DNA of 22,866 nt, taken from UBA1067 sp050874585 (GTDB lineage Bacteria > Verrucomicrobiota > Kiritimatiellia > RFP12 > UBA1067). The notes under the pieces are model-generated. The model was given only the letters and a program-made list of their open reading frames with translations. It made no database searches and had not been told where the DNA came from. A program made the translations under genes and the position numbers. Below, in pieces: positions 14,086 to 22,201 of this stretch. Positions within the stretch are counted from its first letter, which is position 1. Every line of letters begins with the position of its first letter. The stretch is taken from positions 1 to 22,866 of the forward strand of contig JBNMKZ010000039.1 of NCBI GenBank assembly GCA_050874585.1. The letters run 5' to 3'.

Positions 14086-15537
14086 ATGAAGCGTTATTTG
14101 GCAATTGACATTGGGGCGAGTTCAGGTCGTCACATTCTCGGCACGGTTGAGGATGGTAAGATTAAGCTGGAGGAGGTTTTCCGCTTTGACAATTCGCAGA
14201 TTGTTAAGAACGGTCATGTCTGCTGGGATCTCCAGGCCCTGGCGCGGAATGTCCTCAGGGGACTCAAGGCGGCGGCGGATGCGGGGAAGGCGCCCGATTA
14301 TGTCGGCATTGACACTTGGGGTGTCGACTTCGTTCTTGTGAATGAACTTGGGCTTCTGGTTGGTGATGCGGTTGCCTATCGTGATGCCCGAACGCAGGGA
14401 ATGATGGAGGTGGTGGATGCGGTCATTCCCTTTCGCGAGCTTTATGCGCATTGTGGAATTCAGCGCGTGGAATTCAATACCGTCTATCAGCTGATGGCAC
14501 TTATGCGGGAGCATCCCGAGCAGTTCACGAAGGCGAGCCGTCTGCTGATGATTCCGGACTATCTGAACTTCGTGCTGACGGGACGGATGGCGAACGAGTA
14601 CACGGATGCCTCCACGACATCGCTCGTCAGTGCGACGACATGCGACTGGGACCGCGAGGTGATTGCACGGCTTGGGTTGCCAAGTCAGCTCTTTCATCCG
14701 CTGACGATGCCGGGGACGGTGCTCGGCGGCTTTACCTCGGCGGTTCGCAGTCTCGTCGGATTTGATGCGCAGGTCGTGCTCCCGGCCTGTCACGACACGG
14801 GGAGTGCTTATCTTGCAGTGCCGGCGCGGGACGACCGGGCGATTTACCTCTCCAGCGGCACATGGTCGCTGATTGGCGTGGAGAATCCGAAAGCCATCGT
14901 CACGGACGGGGCTTGCGCGGCGAATTTCTCAAACGAAGGTGGGGCTTGGCGGCGCTTCCGTTTCCTGAAGAACATCATGGGGCTTTGGATGATTCAGTCC
15001 ATTCGCCGTGAGCTGAACGGTGTTCAGTACGTGGAGGGCAAGTCGTCCCCGCTGACGGACGCGGCACTCCAGAGCCTTCGGGACTGGGAGAAAGGGCGGG
15101 ACTATTCATTCGCCGACCTTGAGCGGGCGGCGCGTGCATCCGCTGGCTATCCCGGGGTTGTGGATGCGGCTGACAAGCGCTTTTTCGCGCCAGAATCGAT
15201 GATTGCGACCGTTTGCGAGGCCTGCAAGGTCGGCGGTTTTGCCGCGCCGGCGACGGTCGGCGAACTCGTGCAGTGCGTCTACCGTTCCTTGGCAAGGTGC
15301 TATGCCCGTGAGGCGAAGGCACTTTCGGCCCTTACTGGCAAGTCCTATACGACGATCAATGTCGTGGGGGGCGGTAGTCGTGACACCTACCTGAACCAGT
15401 TGACGGCCGAAGAGACGGGGCTGGAGGTCGTGGCTGGTCCGACCGAGGGTACGGCTATCGGTAATCTCATTGTCCAGATGGTCGCGGCGGGTGAATTCGC
15501 CGATTTGGCAGAGGCTCGTCGGGCCGTTGTGCGCTAA
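14086..15537 (+). CDS. rhaB: Rhamnulokinase (FGGY carbohydrate kinase)
   Basis: A 483-residue cytoplasmic kinase of the FGGY family, matching RhaB, which phosphorylates L-rhamnulose at the 1-OH. Visible: YLAIDIGASSGRH at the N-terminus (phosphate loop), 'GIDTWGVDFVLVNELGLLVGDAVAYRDART', 'PACHDTGSAYLAVP', 'YLSSGTWSLIGVE', and a C-terminal 'NVVGGGSRDTYLNQLTAEETG' with 'GPTEGTAIGN'. These pieces match rhamnulokinases rather than xylulo- or glycerol kinases. AAAGGAGG lies 7 nt before the ATG at 14086, the strongest ribosome site of the window, and excludes the longer frame from 14032. RhaA and RhaD are absent here, so a rhamnose pathway is inferred but incomplete. Confidence 0.94.
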   Translation: MKRYLAIDIGASSGRHILGTVEDGKIKLEEVFRFDNSQIVKNGHVCWDLQALARNVLRGLKAAADAGKAPDYVGIDTWGVDFVLVNELGLLVGDAVAYRDARTQGMMEVVDAVIPFRELYAHCGIQRVEFNTVYQLMALMREHPEQFTKASRLLMIPDYLNFVLTGRMANEYTDASTTSLVSATTCDWDREVIARLGLPSQLFHPLTMPGTVLGGFTSAVRSLVGFDAQVVLPACHDTGSAYLAVPARDDRAIYLSSGTWSLIGVENPKAIVTDGACAANFSNEGGAWRRFRFLKNIMGLWMIQSIRRELNGVQYVEGKSSPLTDAALQSLRDWEKGRDYSFADLERAARASAGYPGVVDAADKRFFAPESMIATVCEACKVGGFAAPATVGELVQCVYRSLARCYAREAKALSALTGKSYTTINVVGGGSRDTYLNQLTAEETGLEVVAGPTEGTAIGNLIVQMVAAGEFADLAEARRAVVR

Positions 15538-15568
15538 CAATCGCGTCTGACATTCCCAAAATGGCAGA

Positions 15569-15613
15569 AAAGGCCGTCCTTTCCGTCCGTCTCGGGCGGT
15601 TGTTTAGGCCTTT
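15569..15613 (+). terminator. Nested terminator after rhaB
   Basis: The outer stem AAAGGCC (15569-15575) pairs with GGCCTTT (15607-15613). Inside, CCGTCC (15583-15588) pairs with GGGCGG (15594-15599, one G-T pair) and is followed by TTGTTT. It lies about 30-75 nt after the rhaB stop and just before the tkt promoter. Confidence 0.6.
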
Positions 15614-15625
15614 GTTGGCGTAATA

Positions 15626-15634
15626 TGCTATAAT
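15626..15634 (+). promoter_or_regulatory. Extended -10 promoter, predicted leaderless tkt mRNA
   Basis: TGCTATAAT is a perfect extended -10 ending 6 nt before the ATG at 15641. The expected transcription start falls on or next to that ATG. No Shine-Dalgarno precedes it, and a well-placed -35 is not visible. The upstream in-frame ATG at 15635 would lie outside the mRNA. Confidence 0.65.
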
Positions 15635-15640
15635 ATGCGC

Positions 15641-17581
15641 ATGAAGATTTCCAACGAACAGTTAAAACTCGTATCGGATACTGTCCGCTGCCTGTGCGCG
15701 GATATGATTGAAAAGGCCAAGTCGGGGCATCCTGGTGTGGCCATGGGTATGGCTGATCTTGCCAGCACCCTGTGGCTGCGTCACTTGAATGTCGACCCGA
15801 AGGACCCGAAGTGGTATGGCCGTGATCGTCTCGTTTTCTCTGGCGGGCATGCGAGTTCGCTGATTTATGCGCTGTTCCACCTTGCGGGCATGGGTGGCGT
15901 GACGATGGACGAACTGAAGAGTTTCCGCCAGTTTGGGTCGCGTTGCGCGGGGCATCCTGAGCGTGGTGTCATGCCGGGAATTGAGGTGACGACTGGCCCT
16001 CTCGGACAGGGCATTGCCATGGGCATCGGGTTGGCTGTTGCCGCCAAGAAGGCCAAGACGGGCAATCGCACCTGGGTGTTCTGCGGTGATGGTGACATGG
16101 AGGAGGGCATTTCACACGAGGCCTGCAGTTGGGCTGGGGCGATGAAGCTCGATGACTTGATTCTCATCTACGATTCGAACAACATCACAATTGAGGGCGA
16201 TACCGCGCTCGCGATGAACGACGACGCAAAAAAGCGCTTTGAGAGTTATGGTTGGAAGGTGTTCACATGCGATGGTCACAACTACGATGAAATCGAACGC
16301 ACATATCGCCGCGCCGAAAAGGTGACGGGACAGCCTGTGCTGATCATAGCGACGACGCACATTGGTTTTGGTGCGCCGACGAAACACGATTCGGCTGATT
16401 CACACGGGGCACCGTTGGGTGCGGAGGAGGTTGCCGGTCTCAAGCGCGCCTTTGGGTTCGACCCCGAGAAGAGCTTTGTCGTGCCGCAGGAAGTCTACGA
16501 TGTCTTTGCGGACCGCACGGCTTTCCAGCATCGTCTGGCTCGTCGTTGGACGAAGGCGAACGCGGCGCTCGTTCCTTCGCGGGCGGAGCCGGACTACATG
16601 AAACTGATTGGTGCCTTGCCCCAGTTCGAGTCGGGTAAGGCGATTGCCACGCGTTCGGCCTGTGGTGATGTGATGAATGCGCTTGCAAAGGTCGTGCCTG
16701 AACTCATCGGAGGTAGTGCGGATCTTGGCCCGAGCAATAAGACCGTGTTGAAGGGCCTTGGCGACATCGCCCCAGGTTCCTTTGAAGGTCGCAACATTCA
16801 CTATGGCATTCGCGAACTTGCGATGACGGCGATGGCGAATGGCATCACGGCCTTTGGTGGGTTCCGTGGCTACGGGGCAACGTTCTTCGTGTTCAGCGAC
16901 TACTGCCGTCCGGCGATTCGCCTCGCGGCGCTGATGAAGACACCGTCGCTCTTCATTTTCTCGCACGACAGTTTCTATGTGGGCGAGGATGGCCCGACGC
17001 ACGAGCCGATTGAGCAGATGGCCGCGCTCCGCACAATGCCGGGCGTGACGACCTTCCGTCCGGCGGATGCCAATGAGACGAAGTATGCGTTTGTTGAGAT
17101 GATTCTTCAGACGAGCGGCCCGAGCTGCCTGATGACGACGCGGCAGAATATTCCTGTGCTGGACGGCGTTCGGCACGAGGGTGTGGCGCGTGGAGCCTAT
17201 GTCATTTGGGAAGGCGGTGCTCAGGATTCGTCAACCGTTCTCTTCCTCTCGTCCGGTAGCGAGGTTTCGCTCTGCATCGAGGCGGCGAAACGCCTTGTTG
17301 CGGAAGGCAAGTCGGCGCGTGTCGTCTCGATGCCCTCGTGGGATCGCTTCTTCGCCCAGAAGTGCGACTATCGCGAGCAGGTCATTCCTGAGGTGATGAA
17401 GAAGCGCGTGATTGTTGAGGCGGGTGTCCGTTTTGGCTGGGATCGCTTCCGCCTCGATTACAAGACGACGAAGTTCGTGACCATCGACCATTACGGTGCC
17501 TCGGCCCCCTACAAGGTTCTTGCCGAGGAGTTCGGGTTTACGCCTGATCACGTCTACGAGGTTGCAAAGACGATTGCCTAA
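15641..17581 (+). CDS. tkt: Transketolase
   Basis: A 646-residue thiamine-diphosphate enzyme of the non-oxidative pentose phosphate pathway, moving two-carbon units between sugar phosphates. N-terminal domain: AKSGHPG (26-32), 'FSGGHASSLIYALFHL', the TPP/Mg motif GDGDMEEG (149-156) followed by 'NNITIEG'. The middle pyrimidine domain has 'GSADLGPSNKT', 'GIRELAMTAMANG' and 'FSHDSFYVGEDGPTHEPIEQ'. The C-terminal domain is complete ('RFGWDRF...DHYGASAPYKVLAEEFGFTPDHV'). Length is typical. The ATG at 15641 was chosen because the -10 leaves no room for a leader. PurB follows 26 nt later. Confidence 0.97.
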   Translation: MKISNEQLKLVSDTVRCLCADMIEKAKSGHPGVAMGMADLASTLWLRHLNVDPKDPKWYGRDRLVFSGGHASSLIYALFHLAGMGGVTMDELKSFRQFGSRCAGHPERGVMPGIEVTTGPLGQGIAMGIGLAVAAKKAKTGNRTWVFCGDGDMEEGISHEACSWAGAMKLDDLILIYDSNNITIEGDTALAMNDDAKKRFESYGWKVFTCDGHNYDEIERTYRRAEKVTGQPVLIIATTHIGFGAPTKHDSADSHGAPLGAEEVAGLKRAFGFDPEKSFVVPQEVYDVFADRTAFQHRLARRWTKANAALVPSRAEPDYMKLIGALPQFESGKAIATRSACGDVMNALAKVVPELIGGSADLGPSNKTVLKGLGDIAPGSFEGRNIHYGIRELAMTAMANGITAFGGFRGYGATFFVFSDYCRPAIRLAALMKTPSLFIFSHDSFYVGEDGPTHEPIEQMAALRTMPGVTTFRPADANETKYAFVEMILQTSGPSCLMTTRQNIPVLDGVRHEGVARGAYVIWEGGAQDSSTVLFLSSGSEVSLCIEAAKRLVAEGKSARVVSMPSWDRFFAQKCDYREQVIPEVMKKRVIVEAGVRFGWDRFRLDYKTTKFVTIDHYGASAPYKVLAEEFGFTPDHVYEVAKTIA

Positions 17582-17606
17582 GTTTTCCTCAAAAGGATAT
17601 TTCTCA

Positions 17607-18968
17607 ATGCAGACAGATAGCCTGACGGCGATTTCGCCCATTGACGGACGTTATGCCAGCAAGTGTTCCGAACTGACCGAGGTCTTTTCCGAGTATGGTC
17701 TCATCAAGCGGCGCATTCTCGTTGAGTGCACATGGCTTGAGGCGTTGTGTGACGCGAAGGAAATTCGTGAGTGCAAGGCCCTGACGGCCGCCGAGCGCAA
17801 GCAGTTGCGGGCCATCGCGGCGGATGTGTCGCTGGCGGATGCCCAGCGCGTGAAGGACATCGAGAAGACGACGAACCACGACGTCAAGGCGATTGAGTAC
17901 TTCCTGAAGGAGAAGGTGAAGGGGACGACGCTTGAGTCCCGCAGTGAGTTCATCCACTTCGCCTGCACGAGCGAGGATATCAACAACATGAGTCATGCGC
18001 TCATGTTGCGCGATGGCAAGGCCGTGCTTCGTGCGGCAATGGACGAGGTGACGGAAAAGATTGCCGCGCTCGCGAAGGCCACGGCGAAGGTTCCCATGCT
18101 GGCGCACACGCATGGGCAACCGGCGAGCCCGACGACGGTCGGTAAGGAACTGGCCGTCGTCTCGGCGCGTCTCCGCCGTCAGGCGGGCGAAATCGATCGT
18201 CTCGTGATGCCGGCGAAGATGAATGGCGCAGTTGGCAACTTCAACGCGCATCTCTCCGCTTACCCGGATGTGAACTGGGAGAAACTCTCGCGGGGCGTTA
18301 TTGAGTCGCTCGGACTGCGGCAGAATCGCCTGACGACGCAGATTGAATCCCACGATGGCATTGCGGAACTCTTCGATGCCATTCAACGCTGGAACTCGGT
18401 CCTGCTGGACTTTGATCGTGATGTCTGGATGTATGTCTCGATGGGCTACTTTAAGCAGCGGACGGTCAAGGGCGAGATTGGCTCCTCGACGATGCCCCAC
18501 AAGGTGAATCCGATTGACTTTGAGAACTCCGAGGGCAATTTGGGCCTGGCGAATGCGGTGATGGGCTTCATGGCCCGTAAGCTTCCGATTTCGCGGATGC
18601 AGCGCGACCTGACTGACTCGACGACGCTCCGCAATATGGGCGTTGGCTTTGGCTATACGCTCATCGCCATCCGCTCGACCGTGAAGGGCCTCGGCAAGCT
18701 TGAACTGAACGAGGAGCGGCTGGCCGACGACCTCGACCATAACTGGGAAGTGCTCGCCGAGCCGATTCAGACCGTGATGAGAAAGGTCGGGATGGATCAT
18801 CCGTACGAGCGGCTCAAGGAACTGACGCGTGGCCGCCGGGTGACGGCGGAGATTATGCGCGACTTTGTCGCGGCGCTTCCGTTGCCCGAGGCGGACAAGA
18901 AGCGGCTCCTGAAAATGACCCCGGCGACTTATGTCGGGCTTGCCGCGAAACTGGCGAAGCTCGCCTAA
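17607..18968 (+). CDS. purB: Adenylosuccinate lyase
   Basis: A 453-residue enzyme of the fumarase/aspartase superfamily. It splits SAICAR to AICAR and adenylosuccinate to AMP in purine synthesis. It is of the E. coli PurB type: 'LTAISPIDGRYASKCSELTEVFSEYGLIKRR', 'TNHDVKAIEYFLKEK', 'FACTSEDINN', 'LAHTHGQPASPTTVGKE', and the superfamily signature GSSTMPHKVNP at 292-302. Length agrees with that class. AAAAGGA lies about 10 nt before the ATG at 17607; longer in-frame starts would lie inside tkt. Probably co-transcribed with tkt. Confidence 0.97.
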   Translation: MQTDSLTAISPIDGRYASKCSELTEVFSEYGLIKRRILVECTWLEALCDAKEIRECKALTAAERKQLRAIAADVSLADAQRVKDIEKTTNHDVKAIEYFLKEKVKGTTLESRSEFIHFACTSEDINNMSHALMLRDGKAVLRAAMDEVTEKIAALAKATAKVPMLAHTHGQPASPTTVGKELAVVSARLRRQAGEIDRLVMPAKMNGAVGNFNAHLSAYPDVNWEKLSRGVIESLGLRQNRLTTQIESHDGIAELFDAIQRWNSVLLDFDRDVWMYVSMGYFKQRTVKGEIGSSTMPHKVNPIDFENSEGNLGLANAVMGFMARKLPISRMQRDLTDSTTLRNMGVGFGYTLIAIRSTVKGLGKLELNEERLADDLDHNWEVLAEPIQTVMRKVGMDHPYERLKELTRGRRVTAEIMRDFVAALPLPEADKKRLLKMTPATYVGLAAKLAKLA

Positions 18969-18988
18969 GCGCGACATTTAGGTGCAAT

Positions 18989-19021
18989 CAGGCGGGTTCT
19001 TTGGCAAAAGGAACCCGCCTG
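18989..19021. terminator. Bidirectional hairpin between convergent purB and permease genes
   Basis: CAGGCGGGTTC (18989-18999) is the exact reverse complement of 19011-19021. The stem can extend three pairs inward to a GGCAA loop. It lies 20 nt from the purB stop and 16 nt from the stop of the opposite gene, so it can serve both. Neither side has a long T-run. Confidence 0.7.
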
Positions 19022-19037
19022 AATTGTATCCACGCCC

Positions 19038-20468
19038 TTACTTCATGGAGGGGAGCACAATGCCGCGCAGGATAACGCGCTGGCAGACGAGAAAGACAAT
19101 CGCCGTCGGCAGGGAAACGAGGACGAATCCGGCCATGACGCACCAGGGCTGATGGGCGAATGTCTGTGACATTTGGTACATCCAGACGGCGAGCGTCCAG
19201 TGGGACTCCTTTTGGCAGACGAGAAAGGCCCATTCCCATGACGAGTAGGCGTGGATGAACGAGTTGAGTGCATTGACCGCGAGGATGGGCGTTGTCATCG
19301 GTAGGGTAATACGGCGGAAGACCGTCCATTCCCCGGCACCGTCAATGGCCGCCGCTTCGTAGAGTTCGCGTGGAAGCGCGTCAAAGAATCCCTTGAGAAT
19401 GAAGATGGACATTCCGCTGGCCACGGTCGGCAGGATGAGCGCGGCAAAAGTGTTGAGCAGCCCGAGGTCGCGGATGAGCAGAAAGCCCGGAATCGCCGTC
19501 ACCGCCGCTGGAAAGGCCATGGTTGCCAAAAGGAACAGGATGATGCGTTCGGTGGACGGCAGGTGGAAGCGCGAGAGCGCGTATGCGGCGAGGGGATTGA
19601 CGGTCAGAGAGGCGAGGACGGAGAGAATGACGAGGATGATTGTATTGGCAAAGGCGCGTCCGCGCAGGAAGAGATAGTCCCCGACGAGGCGGTAGTTGGC
19701 GAGTGCACCTTCCAGGAAGTCCCTCCAGCCGTGCTCAACGAACTGCACGGCCAAGGCGCTGCGGATTTCCGCCGCGTGGTCGGCGAGCGGATAGGGCATC
19801 GAGCGTGAGACGTAGTCGCCGCGCCGAACCGCCTCGTGGGTATACCAGACCTTGAAGGCATCCCAAGTTGCAAACTTCTCGTTTCCAGGCAGGACTCGTT
19901 CGGGCGGCATCTTCGATTCGGCGGAGAAGGAAACATCGAAGAACGAGCGGTAGCGGACGGGCCAGGCGGCGTTCAGCGCGTCAATCGTACCGTAGCGATT
20001 CTGGACGAATCGGGCGACATCGCGGGCGTCGTAGTCGCAGACGAGATGCCGTGCATCTGTCGCGGCGAGCGCACGGGCGAAGCGTGCGGCGCGGACCTTT
20101 GCCGCGACCCGATTGTGTGGGGACTCCACGGCGGCGAGTTCTCGTTGGGCGAAGTCCCTGATGCCCGCTTTGTCGCGAGCGACGGCCTCCCAACTTGTCC
20201 ACGCCGAAGGGACCTCAGGGTAGATGTCGCGGGGGAATCGGACGAAGCGCATGGCGATGGAGCGCATGAAGCGGTCGTTCCGATCGAAGGTCGCCCGAAG
20301 AACGGGGGCGTGCCGCGAATAGTCATACGATGATGAGAAGCTCGCCGTCAGCATCACGGCGAAGGGATAGACCATGGTGAGTGCACCGAGTGTGAGAAAC
20401 GAATAGACGAGGGCGAGGAAAATCCGCGCCTTGGTTGTCTTGCGTTCACTTTCGAGTATCACTGCCAT
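19038..20468 (-). CDS. MalG-type sugar ABC transporter permease with a large extracytoplasmic insertion
   Basis: A 476-residue inner-membrane protein of the CUT1 (MalG-like) permease family, usually about 280 residues. Seen: TM1 near 16-42; a region of about 220 residues up to AFANTIIL (from 272), where relatives have about 50; then the five-helix core with the EAA loop EAAAIDGAGEWTVFRRITLP from Glu371, which docks on the ATPase. The insertion should lie in the periplasm. It contains RYGTIDALNAAW (158-169), resembling a patch of GH42 beta-galactosidases and related (beta/alpha)8 proteins, but no complete catalytic domain can be seen. No MalF partner, ATPase or binding protein is in the window. 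The gene starts 12 nt after the acetyltransferase stop and appears to have its own promoter. Confidence 0.85.
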   Translation of the reverse strand: MAVILESERKTTKARIFLALVYSFLTLGALTMVYPFAVMLTASFSSSYDYSRHAPVLRATFDRNDRFMRSIAMRFVRFPRDIYPEVPSAWTSWEAVARDKAGIRDFAQRELAAVESPHNRVAAKVRAARFARALAATDARHLVCDYDARDVARFVQNRYGTIDALNAAWPVRYRSFFDVSFSAESKMPPERVLPGNEKFATWDAFKVWYTHEAVRRGDYVSRSMPYPLADHAAEIRSALAVQFVEHGWRDFLEGALANYRLVGDYLFLRGRAFANTIILVILSVLASLTVNPLAAYALSRFHLPSTERIILFLLATMAFPAAVTAIPGFLLIRDLGLLNTFAALILPTVASGMSIFILKGFFDALPRELYEAAAIDGAGEWTVFRRITLPMTTPILAVNALNSFIHAYSSWEWAFLVCQKESHWTLAVWMYQMSQTFAHQPWCVMAGFVLVSLPTAIVFLVCQRVILRGIVLPSMK

Positions 20469-20477
20469 GGATTAGAC

Positions 20478-20486
20478 ATTTTACCA
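20478..20486 (-). promoter_or_regulatory. Possible internal promoter for the permease, overlapping the upstream stop codon
   Basis: On the minus strand TGGTAAAAT (20486 to 20478) fits an extended -10 and contains the TGG TAA end of the acetyltransferase gene. It ends 9 nt before the permease ATG at 20468, and no Shine-Dalgarno lies between. No clear -35 was seen. Confidence 0.4.
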
Positions 20487-21077
20487 TAAAAGCGGATTGG
20501 ATGCGCAGGCTCGGTGGTCGTGGATGGGACGAAGGACGCGGCAGGGATTGCCGACGGCGACGACATGAGCGGGGATGTCGTGCGTGACGATGCTCCCAGC
20601 ACCAATCACGGTGCCCTCGCCGATGGTGACACCGGGCAGAATCTTGACGTCGCCGCCAAGCCAGCAGTTGTTGCCGATGGTAATCGGGAGGGCTTTCTCA
20701 AGTCCCCTGTTGCGACTTTCAATATCCATTGGGTGCAGGGCCGTATAGCACCCGAGGTTCGGCCCGATGAAGCAGTGCGCCCCGATGGTGATTCGCGCAC
20801 CGTCCATCAGGTAGGCACCATGGTTGATGAATGTCGCGTCGCCGATGAAGCAGTTGCACCCATAGTCCGTCTGGCAGGGCGGAAGAATTGTCACATCCTT
20901 ACCCAAATTCGGGAAGAGTTGCCGCTGGATCTCCATGAGGACGGCGTGGTCGCTCGGAGGAGTCAGATTGAGTGTGTGGCAAAGCCCCTTGGCGCGCTCG
21001 CGAAGGGAACAGAGTTCCTTGTCGGAGTTGGCGTCATACCAGTCGCCATTTTGCATCTTCTCGCGTTCAGTCATCAT
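20481..21077 (-). CDS. Maltose/galactoside-type O-acetyltransferase
   Basis: A 198-residue cytoplasmic enzyme of the Maa/LacA/NodL group of hexapeptide acetyltransferases, which transfer acetyl from acetyl-CoA to sugar hydroxyls. N-terminal Mac domain: MTEREKMQNGDWYDANSDKEL. Left-handed beta-helix: repeats 'FIGDATFINHGAYLMDGARITIGAHCFIGPNLGCYTALHPMD', with the catalytic-type His in LHP, then 'NNCWLGGDVKILPGVTIGEGTVIGAGSIVTHDIPAHVVAVGNPCRVLRPI'. Length and motifs are normal. It starts 5 nt downstream of azlD, so it belongs to the azl operon. Two adjacent ATG codons (21077, 21074) are possible starts; no clear Shine-Dalgarno separates them. Confidence 0.93.
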   Translation of the reverse strand: MMTEREKMQNGDWYDANSDKELCSLRERAKGLCHTLNLTPPSDHAVLMEIQRQLFPNLGKDVTILPPCQTDYGCNCFIGDATFINHGAYLMDGARITIGAHCFIGPNLGCYTALHPMDIESRNRGLEKALPITIGNNCWLGGDVKILPGVTIGEGTVIGAGSIVTHDIPAHVVAVGNPCRVLRPIHDHRACASNPLLW

Positions 21078-21082
21078 TGAGT

Positions 21083-21403
21083 TCAGGTGAGGCGGATGAG
21101 AATCATATAGAGAGCCGTCCCGACGGACATCGCCAGGATCATGCTGTGCCAGCGAAGTTGGCAGACGACCGTTGCAAGAGTCGCGACGAGCATGGGGATA
21201 AGACGATCACCGGTGGCAATTGTCTGTCGGAAGCAGTAGACGACGAGAAGGCCGAAGACGGCAGGCCCCAGCCATTTGCCAAGGTAGCGCACGAGGGGGG
21301 GCGTTGGGCGGTCGGGCCGGAAGATGAGAAATGGGAGAAACCGCGTCGACATGACGCCGAGGACGGCGAGCGAGATGACGATGGCCTTTTCGAATCCTGT
21401 CAT
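21083..21403 (-). CDS. azlD: AzlD-family branched-chain amino acid exporter subunit
   Basis: A 106-residue membrane protein with three or four hydrophobic segments, matching the small AzlD subunit that works with AzlC to export branched-chain amino acids or analogues. The segments 'MSTRFLPFLIF' and 'RWLGPAVFGLLVVYCF'-type order (here KWLGPAVFGLLVVYCFR) are typical. The ATG overlaps the azlC stop (ATGA), and AGGAGG lies 8 nt before it. Identified with its partner next door, so the pair is likely functional. The substrate is not readable from sequence. Confidence 0.92.
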   Translation of the reverse strand: MTGFEKAIVISLAVLGVMSTRFLPFLIFRPDRPTPPLVRYLGKWLGPAVFGLLVVYCFRQTIATGDRLIPMLVATLATVVCQLRWHSMILAMSVGTALYMILIRLT

Positions 21404-22086
21404 TGGAGTTTCCTCCTGAAAGCCAGAAGAACGGCGAGAATGCCGACCATGGCCGGGACAATGAAGTCGTCCGGGCCGAACAGGAAGACGGCGAGTGTCG
21501 GCACGACAAGACCGACGAGCGAACCGGCATGGAGTTCTTCCGTCCGCCAGTTCTCGGCGAAGATGGCCGCAAACATGGCGGTCATGATGAATTCAATTCC
21601 ACGGAAGTCCACGCCCTCAAGAAGATTCGCGGCAAAAACGCCGACCGCGACACCGAAAAGCCAGTAGAGCCAGTCCAGGACGCTGACGGCCAGTTGGAAG
21701 TCGTGCCCATTGATGCCGCGAGGGGGCTGGCACCGGAAGGTGAGGGCGAACGTCTCGTCGGAGAGGAGAAAGATTATGAAGAACTTTCGCCATCCGGCCC
21801 CCTTGAAGCGATCGAGCATGGAGAGGCCATAGAAAATGTGCCGCGACCCGACGAGAAAGGCCATTGTGAATGTGGCGATAGGATGGAACGCGCCGAGGAA
21901 CATTGTTGCAAGAATGAATTCAACGGAACCCGAAAAGACAATGGCGGCCGTGACAAGGGGAAACCACCAGGCGAGCCCAAGGCGCGTGGCATAAAGGCCG
22001 TAGCCGAGGCCGATAAGCCAGTAGGCGGCCAGGATGGGAAGGGTCAGCGGAAAGGCTGCCCGAACGGTTTTCACGATTCGATTCAC
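21400..22086 (-). CDS. azlC: AzlC-family branched-chain amino acid exporter subunit
   Basis: A 228-residue polytopic membrane protein of the AzlC family. Visible: 'GLGYGLYATRLGLAWWFPLVTAAIVFSGSVEFILATMF', 'FLVGSRHIFYGLSML' (the usual N/SRH-x-YG motif), 'FLLSDETFAL', and a C-terminal hydrophobic half. With AzlD it forms an exporter for branched-chain amino acids. The GTG start (22086) is near the promoter -10, and no Shine-Dalgarno is visible. It heads the minus-strand operon of four genes. Confidence 0.94.
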   Translation of the reverse strand: MNRIVKTVRAAFPLTLPILAAYWLIGLGYGLYATRLGLAWWFPLVTAAIVFSGSVEFILATMFLGAFHPIATFTMAFLVGSRHIFYGLSMLDRFKGAGWRKFFIIFLLSDETFALTFRCQPPRGINGHDFQLAVSVLDWLYWLFGVAVGVFAANLLEGVDFRGIEFIMTAMFAAIFAENWRTEELHAGSLVGLVVPTLAVFLFGPDDFIVPAMVGILAVLLAFRRKLQ

Positions 22087-22097
22087 AGAGGACGCGT

Positions 22098-22106
22098 ATT
22101 ATACCA
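22098..22106 (-). promoter_or_regulatory. Extended -10 promoter of the azlCD operon
   Basis: On the minus strand TGGTATAAT (22106 to 22098) is a perfect extended -10, ending 11 nt before the azlC GTG. Transcription should start about 4-5 nt before the start codon. The 22-bp repeat array begins about 95 bp upstream of it. Confidence 0.6.
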
Positions 22107-22201
22107 CAAGGGCGGTTCATCATCCACGCGTCGATGGGGAATGCAGGAGCCCCAGCGCGGCGTTCCTGAAGGGACCGGGCTGGCAGGAGCAGGGAATGGT
22201 G

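Noticed and set aside
15541..15640. Riboswitch before transketolase
   Set aside because: The hairpins lie upstream of the -10 and so belong to the terminator of rhaB; no leader remains for a riboswitch.
17604..18977. 457-residue minus-strand frame opposite purB
   Set aside because: Shadow of purB, which has full family motifs on the plus strand.
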